A stretch of DNA of 10,163 nt from Clostridiales bacterium (GTDB lineage Bacteria > Bacillota > Clostridia > Christensenellales > Aristaeellaceae). The notes beneath the pieces were generated by a model, which searched no databases, was not told where the DNA came from, and was given only the letters and a program-made list of their open reading frames with translations. Numbering within the stretch: position 1 is the stretch's first letter; every line of letters begins with the position of its first letter. The position numbers and the translations under genes were made by a program. Positions 1-6,979 of the stretch are shown in pieces. Location: contig JAAZBR010000159.1 of NCBI GenBank assembly GCA_012513735.1, positions 1 through 10,163 of the forward strand, given 5' to 3'.

Positions 1-96
1 CACCGTGTAGTCGCCCTTGCCGCGGCCAAAGTCCTTGGTGATGTCCGGGTCTATCTGCCTGAGCAGGTCACGGAAGGCATCCAGCGTCTGGTACAT
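1..96 (-). CDS. Start of a head-tail/tail-module protein, cut by window edge
   Basis: Only the first 32 codons are visible; the frame runs open off the left edge. The peptide begins MYQTLDAFRDLLRQIDPD and continues through a basic segment. The ATG overlaps the stop of the preceding gene as TGATG, and a GGAGG Shine-Dalgarno lies 8 nt upstream (105-109), so the start is well supported. By position after the connector and head-closure-like genes it is probably a tail-completion or minor head-tail joining protein. Too little sequence is present to name a family; the role is inferred only from gene order. Confidence 0.7.
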   Translation of the reverse strand, partial: MYQTLDAFRDLLRQIDPDITKDFGRGKGDYTV

Positions 97-428
97 CAGT
101 TGATCCTCCGCAGGTTCAGGTCGCTGATGGGCTGTCCGCTGTCATCGTCCAGCGCGTGGTACACGCGGGTCACCTCATAGCGGATGCCAGGCTCGGTGCT
201 CAGCTCCGCCGCGTCCCTGTTGGTGATGCTACGATGCTGCAGGATCCGGATGCGGGCAGAGGTTTCCACATCCTCCCGGAAGTCTGTCACATAGGCGGAA
301 TCGCTGCCAAAGTCAAGCTCGCCGTACCAGCTTTCATACTTCTTGGTCAGCTGGTCGATGGGTTTGTTGCCAGCCACCGCGCTGTTGGCGGCCTCATAGA
401 TGGTGCAGATGCCCGAATCAAGTATCAT
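96..428 (-). CDS. Head-closure/head-tail joining-like protein
   Basis: A 110-aa protein. The ATG at 428 (MILDSGICTIYEAAN) is preferred over an in-frame ATG at 455 because GGGAG lies 8 nt upstream of it, and it gives a short 11-bp overlap with the connector gene. The body contains KKYESWYGELDF near residues 30-40 and ends with VTRVYHALDDDSGQPISDL, a layout I associate with small structural proteins next to the gp6-like connector in HK97-type phages of Bacillota. No signal peptide or membrane segment is visible. It probably caps the portal-connector channel or joins head and tail, but this rests on size, order and general resemblance. It is translationally coupled downstream to the gene starting at 96. 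Confidence 0.65.
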   Translation of the reverse strand: MILDSGICTIYEAANSAVAGNKPIDQLTKKYESWYGELDFGSDSAYVTDFREDVETSARIRILQHRSITNRDAAELSTEPGIRYEVTRVYHALDDDSGQPISDLNLRRIN

Positions 429-705
429 TTTGGTGCTCCCTAAGCCATCGCTCACGCCTGCGAAGTCTTAACCAGTCAGGCATAGCTCCGGGCTTGTCAC
501 GGTTGTTATATTGCCAAACAACATAGTCGGCCAGTAGCATCTGATCTTCCACATCATCAATCACCAGATGGATGCCTGTGCGCTCAAGTTCTTTGTCAGC
601 GGCTTGAATGCGCTGTGAAAGATAGGTGTCAAGGCTTACATCGGTCGATAGCCGATTAAGCCGAGCCTTCACGATGCCTAAGACTACCGCCGATGAATAA
701 GCCAT
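418..705 (-). CDS. Head-tail connector protein (gp6-like)
   Basis: A 95-aa, mostly helical protein starting MAYSSAVVLGIVKARLN. The pattern 'VKARLN...DTYLSQRIQAADKELE...DVEDQMLLADYVVWQYNNRD...PDWLRLRRRERWLR' fits the small gp6-like/phage connector family, which forms a ring under the portal after DNA packaging. The ATG at 705 has GAGGTGA just upstream, and the gene starts 13 bp after the stop of the capsid-extension frame. It overlaps the next gene by 11 bp. Base composition is distinctly lower in GC than the packaging genes (hand counts 29/60 in 481-540 and 29/60 in 601-660, against 40/60 in 6001-6060), suggesting a different recent history. The family call comes from pattern recognition and gene order. 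Confidence 0.75.
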   Translation of the reverse strand: MAYSSAVVLGIVKARLNRLSTDVSLDTYLSQRIQAADKELERTGIHLVIDDVEDQMLLADYVVWQYNNRDKPGAMPDWLRLRRRERWLREHQNDT

Positions 706-718
706 GATCTCACCTCAT

Positions 719-1285
719 TTATGCGCCGTCACTATCGGCCTGGACCTGCCCAAAGGACTTGACCATGCCATTGCTGAGAATTTCGGCAACGCCCACATAC
801 TTCCCGTGCGCCGCCGTGATGTCGTCCGCGCCGTTCCATGCCGTGTAGCCCGTCAACACATCATCAAGCGTAGGTGTGGCAATCGACGCGTCGGCAATCT
901 TGTAAACCAGTGACGTTCCGGCCAGCCTTGTGCCGGCAACCGTAAGCTTCGTGTCACCCGCTTCCGCGCCATCCGCTGCCGTGACGGTCAGTGCCGTGAT
1001 GGTCTGCCCGGTCTTCGTGATGGTGGCCGTGTACGTGTGCTTCGTGCTGCCAAAGGTAGTGTCTACGGTGACGTAGTTCTTACCCTTGAGCCAGGTTGCG
1101 TTGGTTTCATTGGTGTGCGCTACGCCATTCAGCTTGATAGCCATCTTTGCGCCTGCCTTGAGCAAAGCCGCAGTTACCTTAGCGCTTGTGCCGGTTGTGT
1201 CTGCTTCATAATCAAACGTTAATCTTTCAAACGTTGGATCAAGCGTCAGCGACCCTATCGTGAAGCTGGATAGGGCCGCGTCTAA
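719..1285 (-). CDS. Capsid C-terminal extension: Ig/cadherin-like domain in the -1 frame
   Basis: This frame is open for 188 codons from the last base of the capsid CCU codon to a TAA at 719-721. It starts LDAALSSFTIGSLTLDPTFE and has no good independent start: the first in-frame ATG (MAIKLNG, at 1144) lies inside the domain and would remove its first strands. The first ~95 residues fit the cadherin-like/Ig-like beta-sandwich pattern: L-x-L near the start, FDYEA, IKLNG, an NxVTV turn, and a final KHTYTATITK strand. The second ~90 residues (from about ITALTVTAADGAEAGDTKLTVAG) form another Gly/Thr/Ala-rich beta segment I cannot name with confidence. I infer it is made only as a fusion to the capsid protein by -1 frameshifting (477 + 188 = 665 aa) and is displayed on the capsid surface. 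Ig-like domains added to phage structural proteins by frameshifting are known from other phages. Confidence 0.82.
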   Translation of the reverse strand, partial: LDAALSSFTIGSLTLDPTFERLTFDYEADTTGTSAKVTAALLKAGAKMAIKLNGVAHTNETNATWLKGKNYVTVDTTFGSTKHTYTATITKTGQTITALTVTAADGAEAGDTKLTVAGTRLAGTSLVYKIADASIATPTLDDVLTGYTAWNGADDITAAHGKYVGVAEILSNGMVKSFGQVQADSDGA

Positions 1286-1291
1286 GGGTTT
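1249..1291 (-). promoter_or_regulatory. Programmed -1 frameshift signal: slippery heptamer plus hairpin
   Basis: On the minus strand the last capsid sense codons read A AAC CCU UAG, with the heptamer at 1285-1291, an exact X XXY YYZ (X=A, Y=C, Z=U). After the heptamer come 5 nt (UAGAC, 1280-1284). Then there is an 11-bp stem, GCGGCCCUAUC (1269-1279) with GAUAGGGUCGC (1249-1259), including one G-U pair and a 9-nt loop (1260-1268). Slippage by -1 re-pairs on AAA and CCC and continues with UUA GAC into a 188-codon open frame. Spacer length and stem size match typical bacterial and viral -1 signals. No convincing pseudoknot partner for the loop was seen. Confidence 0.85.
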
Positions 1292-2715
1292 GCGGTGTCG
1301 CTCGCAAAGCTGACGGTATCGGTCGGATCGGTGTTGTTGATGTTAACGGCCACAAATCCCTCACCAATCACGGGCCGGCCATCATAACGGGCAGTTCCCT
1401 TGAACACGGTCTGGTCCTCAACGAAGCGGTAATGCTCGGACACAGCGAACTGTGCGCCTGCGCGCTCGGCCAGCAGGTAGAGGTCGCCGAATCCGTAGAT
1501 GATGTCATTGTCCGGGATGAACTCCAGAATCACGATATCGCCGCCGATGATCGGCACAGTGCCGGTCTGCCCGGACACGATTGCGCCGGTGGCAGAAAAG
1601 CCAAGCGCTTTAGCCTGCAAGGTCGCGAAGGTCTTGCTGTTCATGACAGCAAAGCGGTTGCCGTTGGAATAGTTCCCCTTGACAACACCCAGCGCCAAGA
1701 TCAGCGCGGAGTAGAACGCCTCAGCGGTCATGCTCGCGGGATTGAACTTCTTCAGGTTGGTAGTGTGCAGGTCAGTCCAGGTCGCTTCGTTGTCTCCCCA
1801 ATAGGCAGGCTCGGCTTCTTCAGCCAGGCGGGTCACGATGCCCACGGGCATTTTGGTGCCGGTGCCGTACACGATCGCCTTGTCAAGCGCCAGGCCGATT
1901 GCCTGGCCAACCATGTACATAACCTCATCGGCCAGGTTCACATCGCTGTCTTCCAGCAGCGCGTTGCATACGGGGATAAAGCCGCCAACCTTGTAGCCGT
2001 CAACCTCAATCTGGTTGAAGCTGATGGCCAGCTCGTTGATTTTTGCACAGGCTTCAGTCCACACACCTTCGGGGATAGTGCCCGCGATGTTCTGTCGGGC
2101 CTTGCCGGGGACTCGCACAAGCCGCACATATTTCAGCAGCTTGGAATAGGTGTGCAGATTGTCGCGGAGCACACCCAGCAGCACATCAGGGATGTTCAGC
2201 TCGCCGCCGGTCAGGGCGCGGGTCTGGCCTTTCATGGCGCGCACGCGCTGCAGGAAGTCCTGGGTCTCCTGGCTGGCGACAATGGCGCTGCGCTGCGCGG
2301 GCTCCATGTCGCGGAAGAACTTCATCCGGGTGTTGGTCATCTCCATGGTAGGAATACCATCCTTTCGTTTTTCCGGGGCAGCGGGCTTGGCTGCCGCCCT
2401 CTGGTTGAGCTCATCCAGCTCGTTTTGCAGGCTCTCGATTTCCTCGCTCAGCCGCTGCTTGTCCGCCTCATGGGCCGCCAGCTCATCCTTGAGGGCTTGG
2501 CCGTCCGCCTCATGCTGCTCGATCTCCGCTTCCACCGCGGCCTTGTCTTCCTCGCTGGTCTCCGGCGTCACCTCGTTGAGGGCCGCGACCAGCTCCGCCT
2601 CCCTCTTTTCCCGGGCTTCCTGGCGCGTGAGAAAGCCCGCGTCTTTTTCGCGGGCCTCTTCCAGCGCCTTGTTGTTCTCCGCCATCCGGCGGGTCAGCAG
2701 CAGCTGCTTAAGCAT
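1282..2715 (-). CDS. Major capsid protein, HK97 fold, with N-terminal scaffold (delta) domain
   Basis: A 477-aa protein. Residues 1 to about 110 are very rich in Glu, Lys, Ala and Gln and predicted coiled coil, as in the scaffold-like delta domain of HK97-type capsid precursors. Next is a Pro/Lys linker (KPAAPEKRKDG, about 110-120), a plausible region for maturation cleavage by the adjacent protease. The rest carries the HK97-fold pattern: ELNIPDVLLGVLRDNL, FNQIEVDGYKVGGFIPVCNALLEDS, the helical AIVYGTGTKMPVGIV segment and a C-terminal DGRPVIGEGFVAVNI strand. The ATG overlaps the protease stop by 8 bp, with GAGG a few nt upstream. The unextended product ends TANP at UAG; a frameshift at the final Asn-Pro codons would make a longer form. 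It assembles with the portal into the procapsid. Confidence 0.92.
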   Translation of the reverse strand: MLKQLLLTRRMAENNKALEEAREKDAGFLTRQEAREKREAELVAALNEVTPETSEEDKAAVEAEIEQHEADGQALKDELAAHEADKQRLSEEIESLQNELDELNQRAAAKPAAPEKRKDGIPTMEMTNTRMKFFRDMEPAQRSAIVASQETQDFLQRVRAMKGQTRALTGGELNIPDVLLGVLRDNLHTYSKLLKYVRLVRVPGKARQNIAGTIPEGVWTEACAKINELAISFNQIEVDGYKVGGFIPVCNALLEDSDVNLADEVMYMVGQAIGLALDKAIVYGTGTKMPVGIVTRLAEEAEPAYWGDNEATWTDLHTTNLKKFNPASMTAEAFYSALILALGVVKGNYSNGNRFAVMNSKTFATLQAKALGFSATGAIVSGQTGTVPIIGGDIVILEFIPDNDIIYGFGDLYLLAERAGAQFAVSEHYRFVEDQTVFKGTARYDGRPVIGEGFVAVNINNTDPTDTVSFASDTANP

Positions 2716-3289
2716 GGTTTATCCTCGCTTTCATTGTGCTGCGCCAGGCGTCGATCTGGCGCTGTCTGATCTGGCCGTACTCCGTCTTGCGCGCGGAGAT
2801 GCCGGTGTCCACATAGGCCGGGAAGGTCACGCAGCTGACCTCGTACAGCTTCACCCGCTTGATGGTCCAGTGGATGCTGCCGTCGGGCTTGAGGTCCGTG
2901 TTTTCATCCAGCAGATCAAAGCCAAAGCTGCACTGGCTCACATCACCGCGCTGCACCCGGGCGTACAGGTTCATGGCATCGCTGTCTTCGGGGTTGATCT
3001 CGATCCGGCCCCACAGGCCATGGCTGTCCACCTTTAGCTCCAGCGTGCCGGAGCGGTTGCGGCCCAGCACCAGGCGGGTCTCGTGGTCGATCAGCGCCCG
3101 GATGTCATCGCCCAGGGCCTCGTCAAAGGCCTTCGGGTCCACGCTTTCAGTGGCGCCCGGCCACAGCTCATAGACGCCGCCGAAGACCGCGAAGTAGCCC
3201 TCGATGTAGCGCTTGCCGTCGGTCTCCGCCGCCCTGAACTCGGTCGCCATGCTCCGTGTCTGCCTGGCCTGCCGGTCATGTACTTGCAT
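2708..3289 (-). CDS. Prohead protease (HK97 family, U35)
   Basis: 193 aa from the chosen ATG at 3289. An in-frame GTG at 3298 is rejected because it lies inside a perfect AGGAGGTG Shine-Dalgarno (3296-3303), which sits 6 nt from the ATG. The likely catalytic His is in ALIDHE (H69) and the Ser in QCSFGF (S121); the conserved LYEVSCVTFPAY segment follows at about 149-159. The N-terminal EGYFAVFGGVYELWPG strand region is typical of the family. The enzyme cleaves the capsid delta domain, and usually itself, inside the procapsid before expansion. The gene overlaps the portal stop by 14 bp and the capsid start by 8 bp, consistent with coupled translation of the head module. Confidence 0.92.
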   Translation of the reverse strand: MQVHDRQARQTRSMATEFRAAETDGKRYIEGYFAVFGGVYELWPGATESVDPKAFDEALGDDIRALIDHETRLVLGRNRSGTLELKVDSHGLWGRIEINPEDSDAMNLYARVQRGDVSQCSFGFDLLDENTDLKPDGSIHWTIKRVKLYEVSCVTFPAYVDTGISARKTEYGQIRQRQIDAWRSTMKARINHA

Positions 3290-4505
3290 TCTCTTCACCT
3301 CCTATCAGTTTCTTTTGGTCGCCAAGCTTATCGATTGGCAGGTAGTTTTCCAGCAGCACGATCTCTTCCATGTCCTCCCGCGGGCCCATGCCCACCCAGT
3401 CGCGCCATTCGTTGCGGGTCATGGCCGCGCGGTCCACCATCTCTCCGCCCGCCTGGATGATCTCATTGATGTCATAGGCGTACAAGCTTCTAGGGTTGAA
3501 TCGCCAGTAGAGGTCGGGGGAGTAGAGCAGCTTGCGCGTCAGCTCCTGCTGGATGGCCTGGGCCATGGGCATGATGGCGTGGTTGATGAATGCGTTGTAT
3601 TCGTCTTTCTTGTACTCGCCCACGCCCACCAGAAAGGCCGGTACCCGGAAGATGGCGGCGGCCGTGCGCTTGTCCAGCTCCAGGTTTTTGTCAATGGCCA
3701 GGTCATTGAGCGTCAGCGGCTTCACCTGCTCTACGCTGAAGGCCTCCGCCGGGATGAACCAGGGCTCGCCGTTTTCCGAGCTGTCCAGGTACTGGGCGCG
3801 CAGCTTCCTACGGCCATCCAGGCTGGCAAACTCTTCGGTCAGCCCGTCCACCTTCACGATCAGGCTGGGGGTCGGGCTTTCCAGCATGGCCTGCTTGGTG
3901 GCGCCAGCCTGCTTCAGGCCCTTGACGATGTCCTTGAGCACAGCCCGGTAGCCGGTGCCCATCCATGGCTTCTCGCTGTCCGGGTTGATGACAAAGTGCA
4001 GCACCTCATCGGGCTGGAAGCTTGTACTGCCGTACTTGATGCGGTATCCATCCTCGCGGCTTTCCAGCTTCACCAGGGATGGCTTGAGCGGCTGTAGGGA
4101 TTCCAGCAGGCCGTCCCGGTATAGCGGGTAGGTCACTTGGTTGCCATCACCCTCCAGCATCAGCACGCTCACGATATGGCTGATCAGCGTCTTACGCGTC
4201 ATCAGCGGGTTGGGGTTGATGTCCACCCGGCGGCTCAGCGCGTTGATGACGCGGGCATCGCCGCTTTCAGCGTTTCGCATCAGGTGGATGGTCATGGCGC
4301 TGATCAGGTCGGCGTAGACATTCACGCACATGCACACTTCCGGGCAATCGCTTAGCCGCTGGTAGCCGCTCACCAAAATGCGGTAGGCATCCGGGCTGCA
4401 CAGCCAGGCGGTCTGGCTGTCTGCCACGGGCTCAGCCCTGGCGCGCGGGCGCTGGATCCACTCCCGGACGGATTGCCGCCAGTCCCGCCTTTTCTGCTCA
4501 CTCAT
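3276..4505 (-). CDS. Portal protein (HK97 family)
   Basis: 409 aa from the ATG at 4505 (MSEQKRRDWRQSVREWIQRP). The reading frame continues upstream to 4583, but that would overlap the large terminase by 86 bp; the chosen start overlaps it by only 8 bp and has AAGGAAG about 10 nt upstream. Typical portal features include an early VNVYADLISAM helix, NPNPLMTRKTLISHIVSVLMLEGDGN, DEVLHFVINPDSEKPWMGTGYRAVLKDI, and the late IFRVPAFLVGVGEYKKDEYNAFINHAI block. The dodecameric portal sits at one capsid vertex, docks terminase during packaging and is the exit channel for DNA. Length is normal for the family and no key segment looks missing. Confidence 0.93.
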   Translation of the reverse strand: MSEQKRRDWRQSVREWIQRPRARAEPVADSQTAWLCSPDAYRILVSGYQRLSDCPEVCMCVNVYADLISAMTIHLMRNAESGDARVINALSRRVDINPNPLMTRKTLISHIVSVLMLEGDGNQVTYPLYRDGLLESLQPLKPSLVKLESREDGYRIKYGSTSFQPDEVLHFVINPDSEKPWMGTGYRAVLKDIVKGLKQAGATKQAMLESPTPSLIVKVDGLTEEFASLDGRRKLRAQYLDSSENGEPWFIPAEAFSVEQVKPLTLNDLAIDKNLELDKRTAAAIFRVPAFLVGVGEYKKDEYNAFINHAIMPMAQAIQQELTRKLLYSPDLYWRFNPRSLYAYDINEIIQAGGEMVDRAAMTRNEWRDWVGMGPREDMEEIVLLENYLPIDKLGDQKKLIGGEENAST

Positions 4506-6369
4506 CGTCAAACCACTTCCTTGCCTTCCCTGCGTTTTCCAGGTCTTCCAGCATTCGGACAGCCGCGAACACATCGGCGTCAAAGATGTCGATGCGCTGC
4601 TTGTCGTTTATCTTTTCATACTGGATCATGTCGTCTGTCTTTTCGATGGCCCGCACATTGCCAACGCAATACTCATACGCATCGCTGCCCAGGTAGTACA
4701 ACTGTCGGTTCTTGGCTTTGGTCTCGATCCGGCGGAAGCCTTCGTTTTTCTTGTAGAAATACTGCGGCTGGTCCACCACCCGGAAGCCAGCCTTTTTCAT
4801 GGCGATGAAGTATTCCCGGGCAAACTTCCGGTCATGGCCCACCTGGGCAATCTTGAAGCCCAGGCGTTTCATTTCCTCGTACCACTTCACCACCTCGGCG
4901 TGGTTGACGGTGGGGCTGTTGCTCATGGTCAGCCAGCCGTCATCCTGCCAGCCAAACAGCGGGATGCTGTCCTCTTCGGCCTTGGTATAGGCCGCGGTGA
5001 TGGGGAACCAGGCATGCGTGATGGCGATGTCGATGTCCTTGTAGCTGCCATGCAGCGCCGCCGTGGTCAGGTCATGCAGCTTGGACAGGTCGCTCCCGCC
5101 GTACCATTTCACCGGCAGCCTGGCCAGGTGGGCGATTTTCTTCTCCCGCGGCCAGTCCGGCTGGATGCCCAGCGCAAGCTCGGCCTCCTGGTTGCTGATG
5201 ATGAACTCATCCAGGTTAAAGTAGCTCTTCATGGCCGAGGTGTAGATGTTGAGCGACTTGGCCAGGAAGTCCTTGCGCATCTGCGGGTCGTTCTGCGCCA
5301 GCGTGGCATCCGCCAGGATGTCGTGCGGCCGGATGGTCACACCATAGTTGGGGTTGGCCTTCTCATGCTGCGCCGGATCCAGATAGTCCAGATTGCCGTT
5401 TTCGTCCTCATCCGCCTTGCAGATGAACACAAACAGCGCATCGTCCGCGAAGGTTCCGTTGAGCACGCCTTGGCAGTACTTGAGCCTGCGGTAGCAGAAG
5501 GTGGCTGCGTTGTCGCCGGCCGTGGTGATGCCGATCACCAATTTGTTGGTGTAGGCCTTGGTGGCTTCCTTCAGTATGGTGTACTGCTTGGGGCTCTTGT
5601 AGGCGTGCATCTCATCGGCGATGATGATGTTGGCGTTGAAGCTGTCCTGGGCGTCCGGGTTGCCCGCCAGCGCCTCCAGGTGGATGGCGCCGCCGTCCAG
5701 ATCGCCGTGGCTGATGGAGTGCTCCATGTTGTTGTCCAGGATCCGCCAGCCGTCCTTCATCGCCTCGGCCTTGTCGCCGTACAGGCAGCGGGTGATGTTG
5801 TACTCCCAGACGCTGAAGCTCTTCATGGCTTCCTTGAGCACATAGCCCACCACATAGATTGTGGACCCGCTCATCCGCTCCAGGATGCCCAGCGCCCAGG
5901 CCAGGGAAGCCGCAAAGATGGTCTTGCCGTTCTTCCTGGGGATGAAGATAAAGGCTTCCTTGATCCGCCGCTCAATGGTGCCGGGCATATAAAACACCAT
6001 CAGGCCATAGACCACAAACTTCTCCCAGGGCTCCAGCAGGAAGGGCAGGCCGCGCAGCGGGGTGCCGTCCAGCTTCTCGCCTTGCACATGCTTGACGGTC
6101 CGCTCGATGATGCCGATCACAAAGTCCGCGTCCTTGGTGCGGATGTCCCACCGGCCGGAGTGGATGTCATCCATGAAGCGCCGGCAGCCCTGGATCCGCT
6201 CCCTGTTGGCCAGGATGGATCCATCCAGCACGCCGCGCACATAGGCCATGACCTCAGCCGCGTACTTGCCCTTGGCCAGCGGGTTGACCACAGCTGATAC
6301 CTTGCTGCCTGACGCCTTCACCGCCTTTGCCGATGCAGCCGCTTTCTTGCCTGTTGCCGCCTTGGCCAC
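4498..6369 (-). CDS. terL: Terminase large subunit (ATPase and nuclease)
   Basis: A 623-aa packaging motor. It starts at a GTG (6369) 1 bp after the small-subunit stop; AAGGGG about 10 nt upstream is a usable ribosome site. Residues 1-30 are an unusual Lys/Ala/Ser-rich tail, so a later start at M41 cannot be excluded. The ATPase domain has a Walker A-like PRKNGKT (144-150), Walker B IIIADE (248-253) and coupling motif ITTAG (281-285). The C-terminal RNase H-like nuclease shows an acidic GGSDLSKLHDLTTAA segment (about 424-437) and a late DADVFAAVRM segment (about 597-606). It translocates DNA through the portal and cuts concatemers. Similar proteins occur in HK97-like cos phages. Confidence 0.95.
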   Translation of the reverse strand: MAKAATGKKAAASAKAVKASGSKVSAVVNPLAKGKYAAEVMAYVRGVLDGSILANRERIQGCRRFMDDIHSGRWDIRTKDADFVIGIIERTVKHVQGEKLDGTPLRGLPFLLEPWEKFVVYGLMVFYMPGTIERRIKEAFIFIPRKNGKTIFAASLAWALGILERMSGSTIYVVGYVLKEAMKSFSVWEYNITRCLYGDKAEAMKDGWRILDNNMEHSISHGDLDGGAIHLEALAGNPDAQDSFNANIIIADEMHAYKSPKQYTILKEATKAYTNKLVIGITTAGDNAATFCYRRLKYCQGVLNGTFADDALFVFICKADEDENGNLDYLDPAQHEKANPNYGVTIRPHDILADATLAQNDPQMRKDFLAKSLNIYTSAMKSYFNLDEFIISNQEAELALGIQPDWPREKKIAHLARLPVKWYGGSDLSKLHDLTTAALHGSYKDIDIAITHAWFPITAAYTKAEEDSIPLFGWQDDGWLTMSNSPTVNHAEVVKWYEEMKRLGFKIAQVGHDRKFAREYFIAMKKAGFRVVDQPQYFYKKNEGFRRIETKAKNRQLYYLGSDAYEYCVGNVRAIEKTDDMIQYEKINDKQRIDIFDADVFAAVRMLEDLENAGKARKWFDDE

Positions 6370-6370
6370 A

Positions 6371-6892
6371 TCAGCCCAGCCCCTTCAGCGCCTCGGCCAG
6401 CCGGCTCTTCTTTTCCTTGGCAAAGGCATTCTCGTTGACCTTCAGCAGGCCCTGGGGCGTCAGGCCCAGCATGCCCTCCAGCGTGGTCAGGTCCTTGCGC
6501 AGGCTTTCCAGCGCCACCACTACCGGGTTGCGCTTGCTGGGCTCGCCGTCCTTGGTCATCACATGGGCGCGGTGTCTTTCCCGCTTCCAGCGCCTGGTCA
6601 GGATCTCGTACTGCTCCCGCATATCGGCATAGCGGTGGATGGCCGGGTCAAACTCTTTTTTGTACACCTCAAGGGCGATCATGCGCTGGGTGGCGTCATC
6701 CACGAAGTCCGCCTGGGTAGGCACCGGCGGCCTGCCGGTCCTGGCTTTTTCTTTCGCAGGATCCGAGGCTATTTTTTTCTCTTCATCAGATGCCGGCAAA
6801 AATGCGGCCAGCCTGACAGGGTTGTTCGGCAGCTTCCCGCTGTCCTTTTTTGCCACCGTCCGCCCTCCCTTCGCTGATCCTTTTTCCGACAT
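6371..6892 (-). CDS. terS: Terminase small subunit, P27-like
   Basis: A 173-aa basic protein. A Lys/Gly-rich N-terminus is followed by KARTGRPPVPTQADFVDDATQRMIALEVYKK, central helices (YADMREQYEILTRRWKRERHR), and a C-terminal LESLRKDLTTLEGMLGLTPQGLLKVN segment. The last segment matches the end of P27-family small terminases, where 'LGLTP..R.K' is common. It recognises phage DNA for packaging and loads the large subunit. The ATG at 6892 has GAGG 6 nt upstream and follows an 87-bp GC-rich gap after the HNH gene. The stop lies 1 bp from the large-subunit GTG, indicating translational coupling. The P27 assignment is by pattern; the small-terminase role is firm from position. Confidence 0.85.
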   Translation of the reverse strand: MSEKGSAKGGRTVAKKDSGKLPNNPVRLAAFLPASDEEKKIASDPAKEKARTGRPPVPTQADFVDDATQRMIALEVYKKEFDPAIHRYADMREQYEILTRRWKRERHRAHVMTKDGEPSKRNPVVVALESLRKDLTTLEGMLGLTPQGLLKVNENAFAKEKKSRLAEALKGLG

Positions 6893-6979
6893 TTCCGGCC
6901 TCGTTTCCTTTTCCGATTTTCCCGCCCCTTCCCGCCGGAGAGGGAAGACTCGACCCCCGGAGGTTGAGCACCCCCTTGG
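6893..6979. other. GC-rich gap between HNH and small terminase (candidate cos region)
   Basis: This 87-bp stretch has no supported gene. On the minus strand it contains several G-runs (two of five, one of four, two of three) and purine-rich blocks. In HK97 and relatives the packaging cohesive end lies between the HNH gene and the small terminase, so this is the best place for cos here. I cannot define a nick site from one sequence; no clear symmetric overhang site stands out. Confidence 0.35.

Noticed and set aside
719..1165. Independent 148-aa gene starting at TTG or at the internal ATG 1144
   Set aside because: Neither start has a good ribosome site, both cut off the first strands of the beta-sandwich, and the frame is open all the way to the capsid slippery site.
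1432..2769. 445-codon open frame on the plus strand
   Set aside because: Antisense to the capsid gene; Leu/Val/His/Arg-rich with no domain. Same reasoning for the plus-strand frames at 2150-3037 and 3213-4097.
4506..4583. Extended portal start at 4583
   Set aside because: It would place 86 bp inside the large terminase gene; the added residues (MTPMCSRLSECWKTW) look like out-of-frame terminase sequence and the 4505 start is well placed.
4834..6297. 487-codon open frame on the plus strand
   Set aside because: It is antisense to the large terminase, whose motifs are intact. The translation is Val/Gly/Leu/His-rich and featureless, as expected for the reverse of a GC-rich gene.
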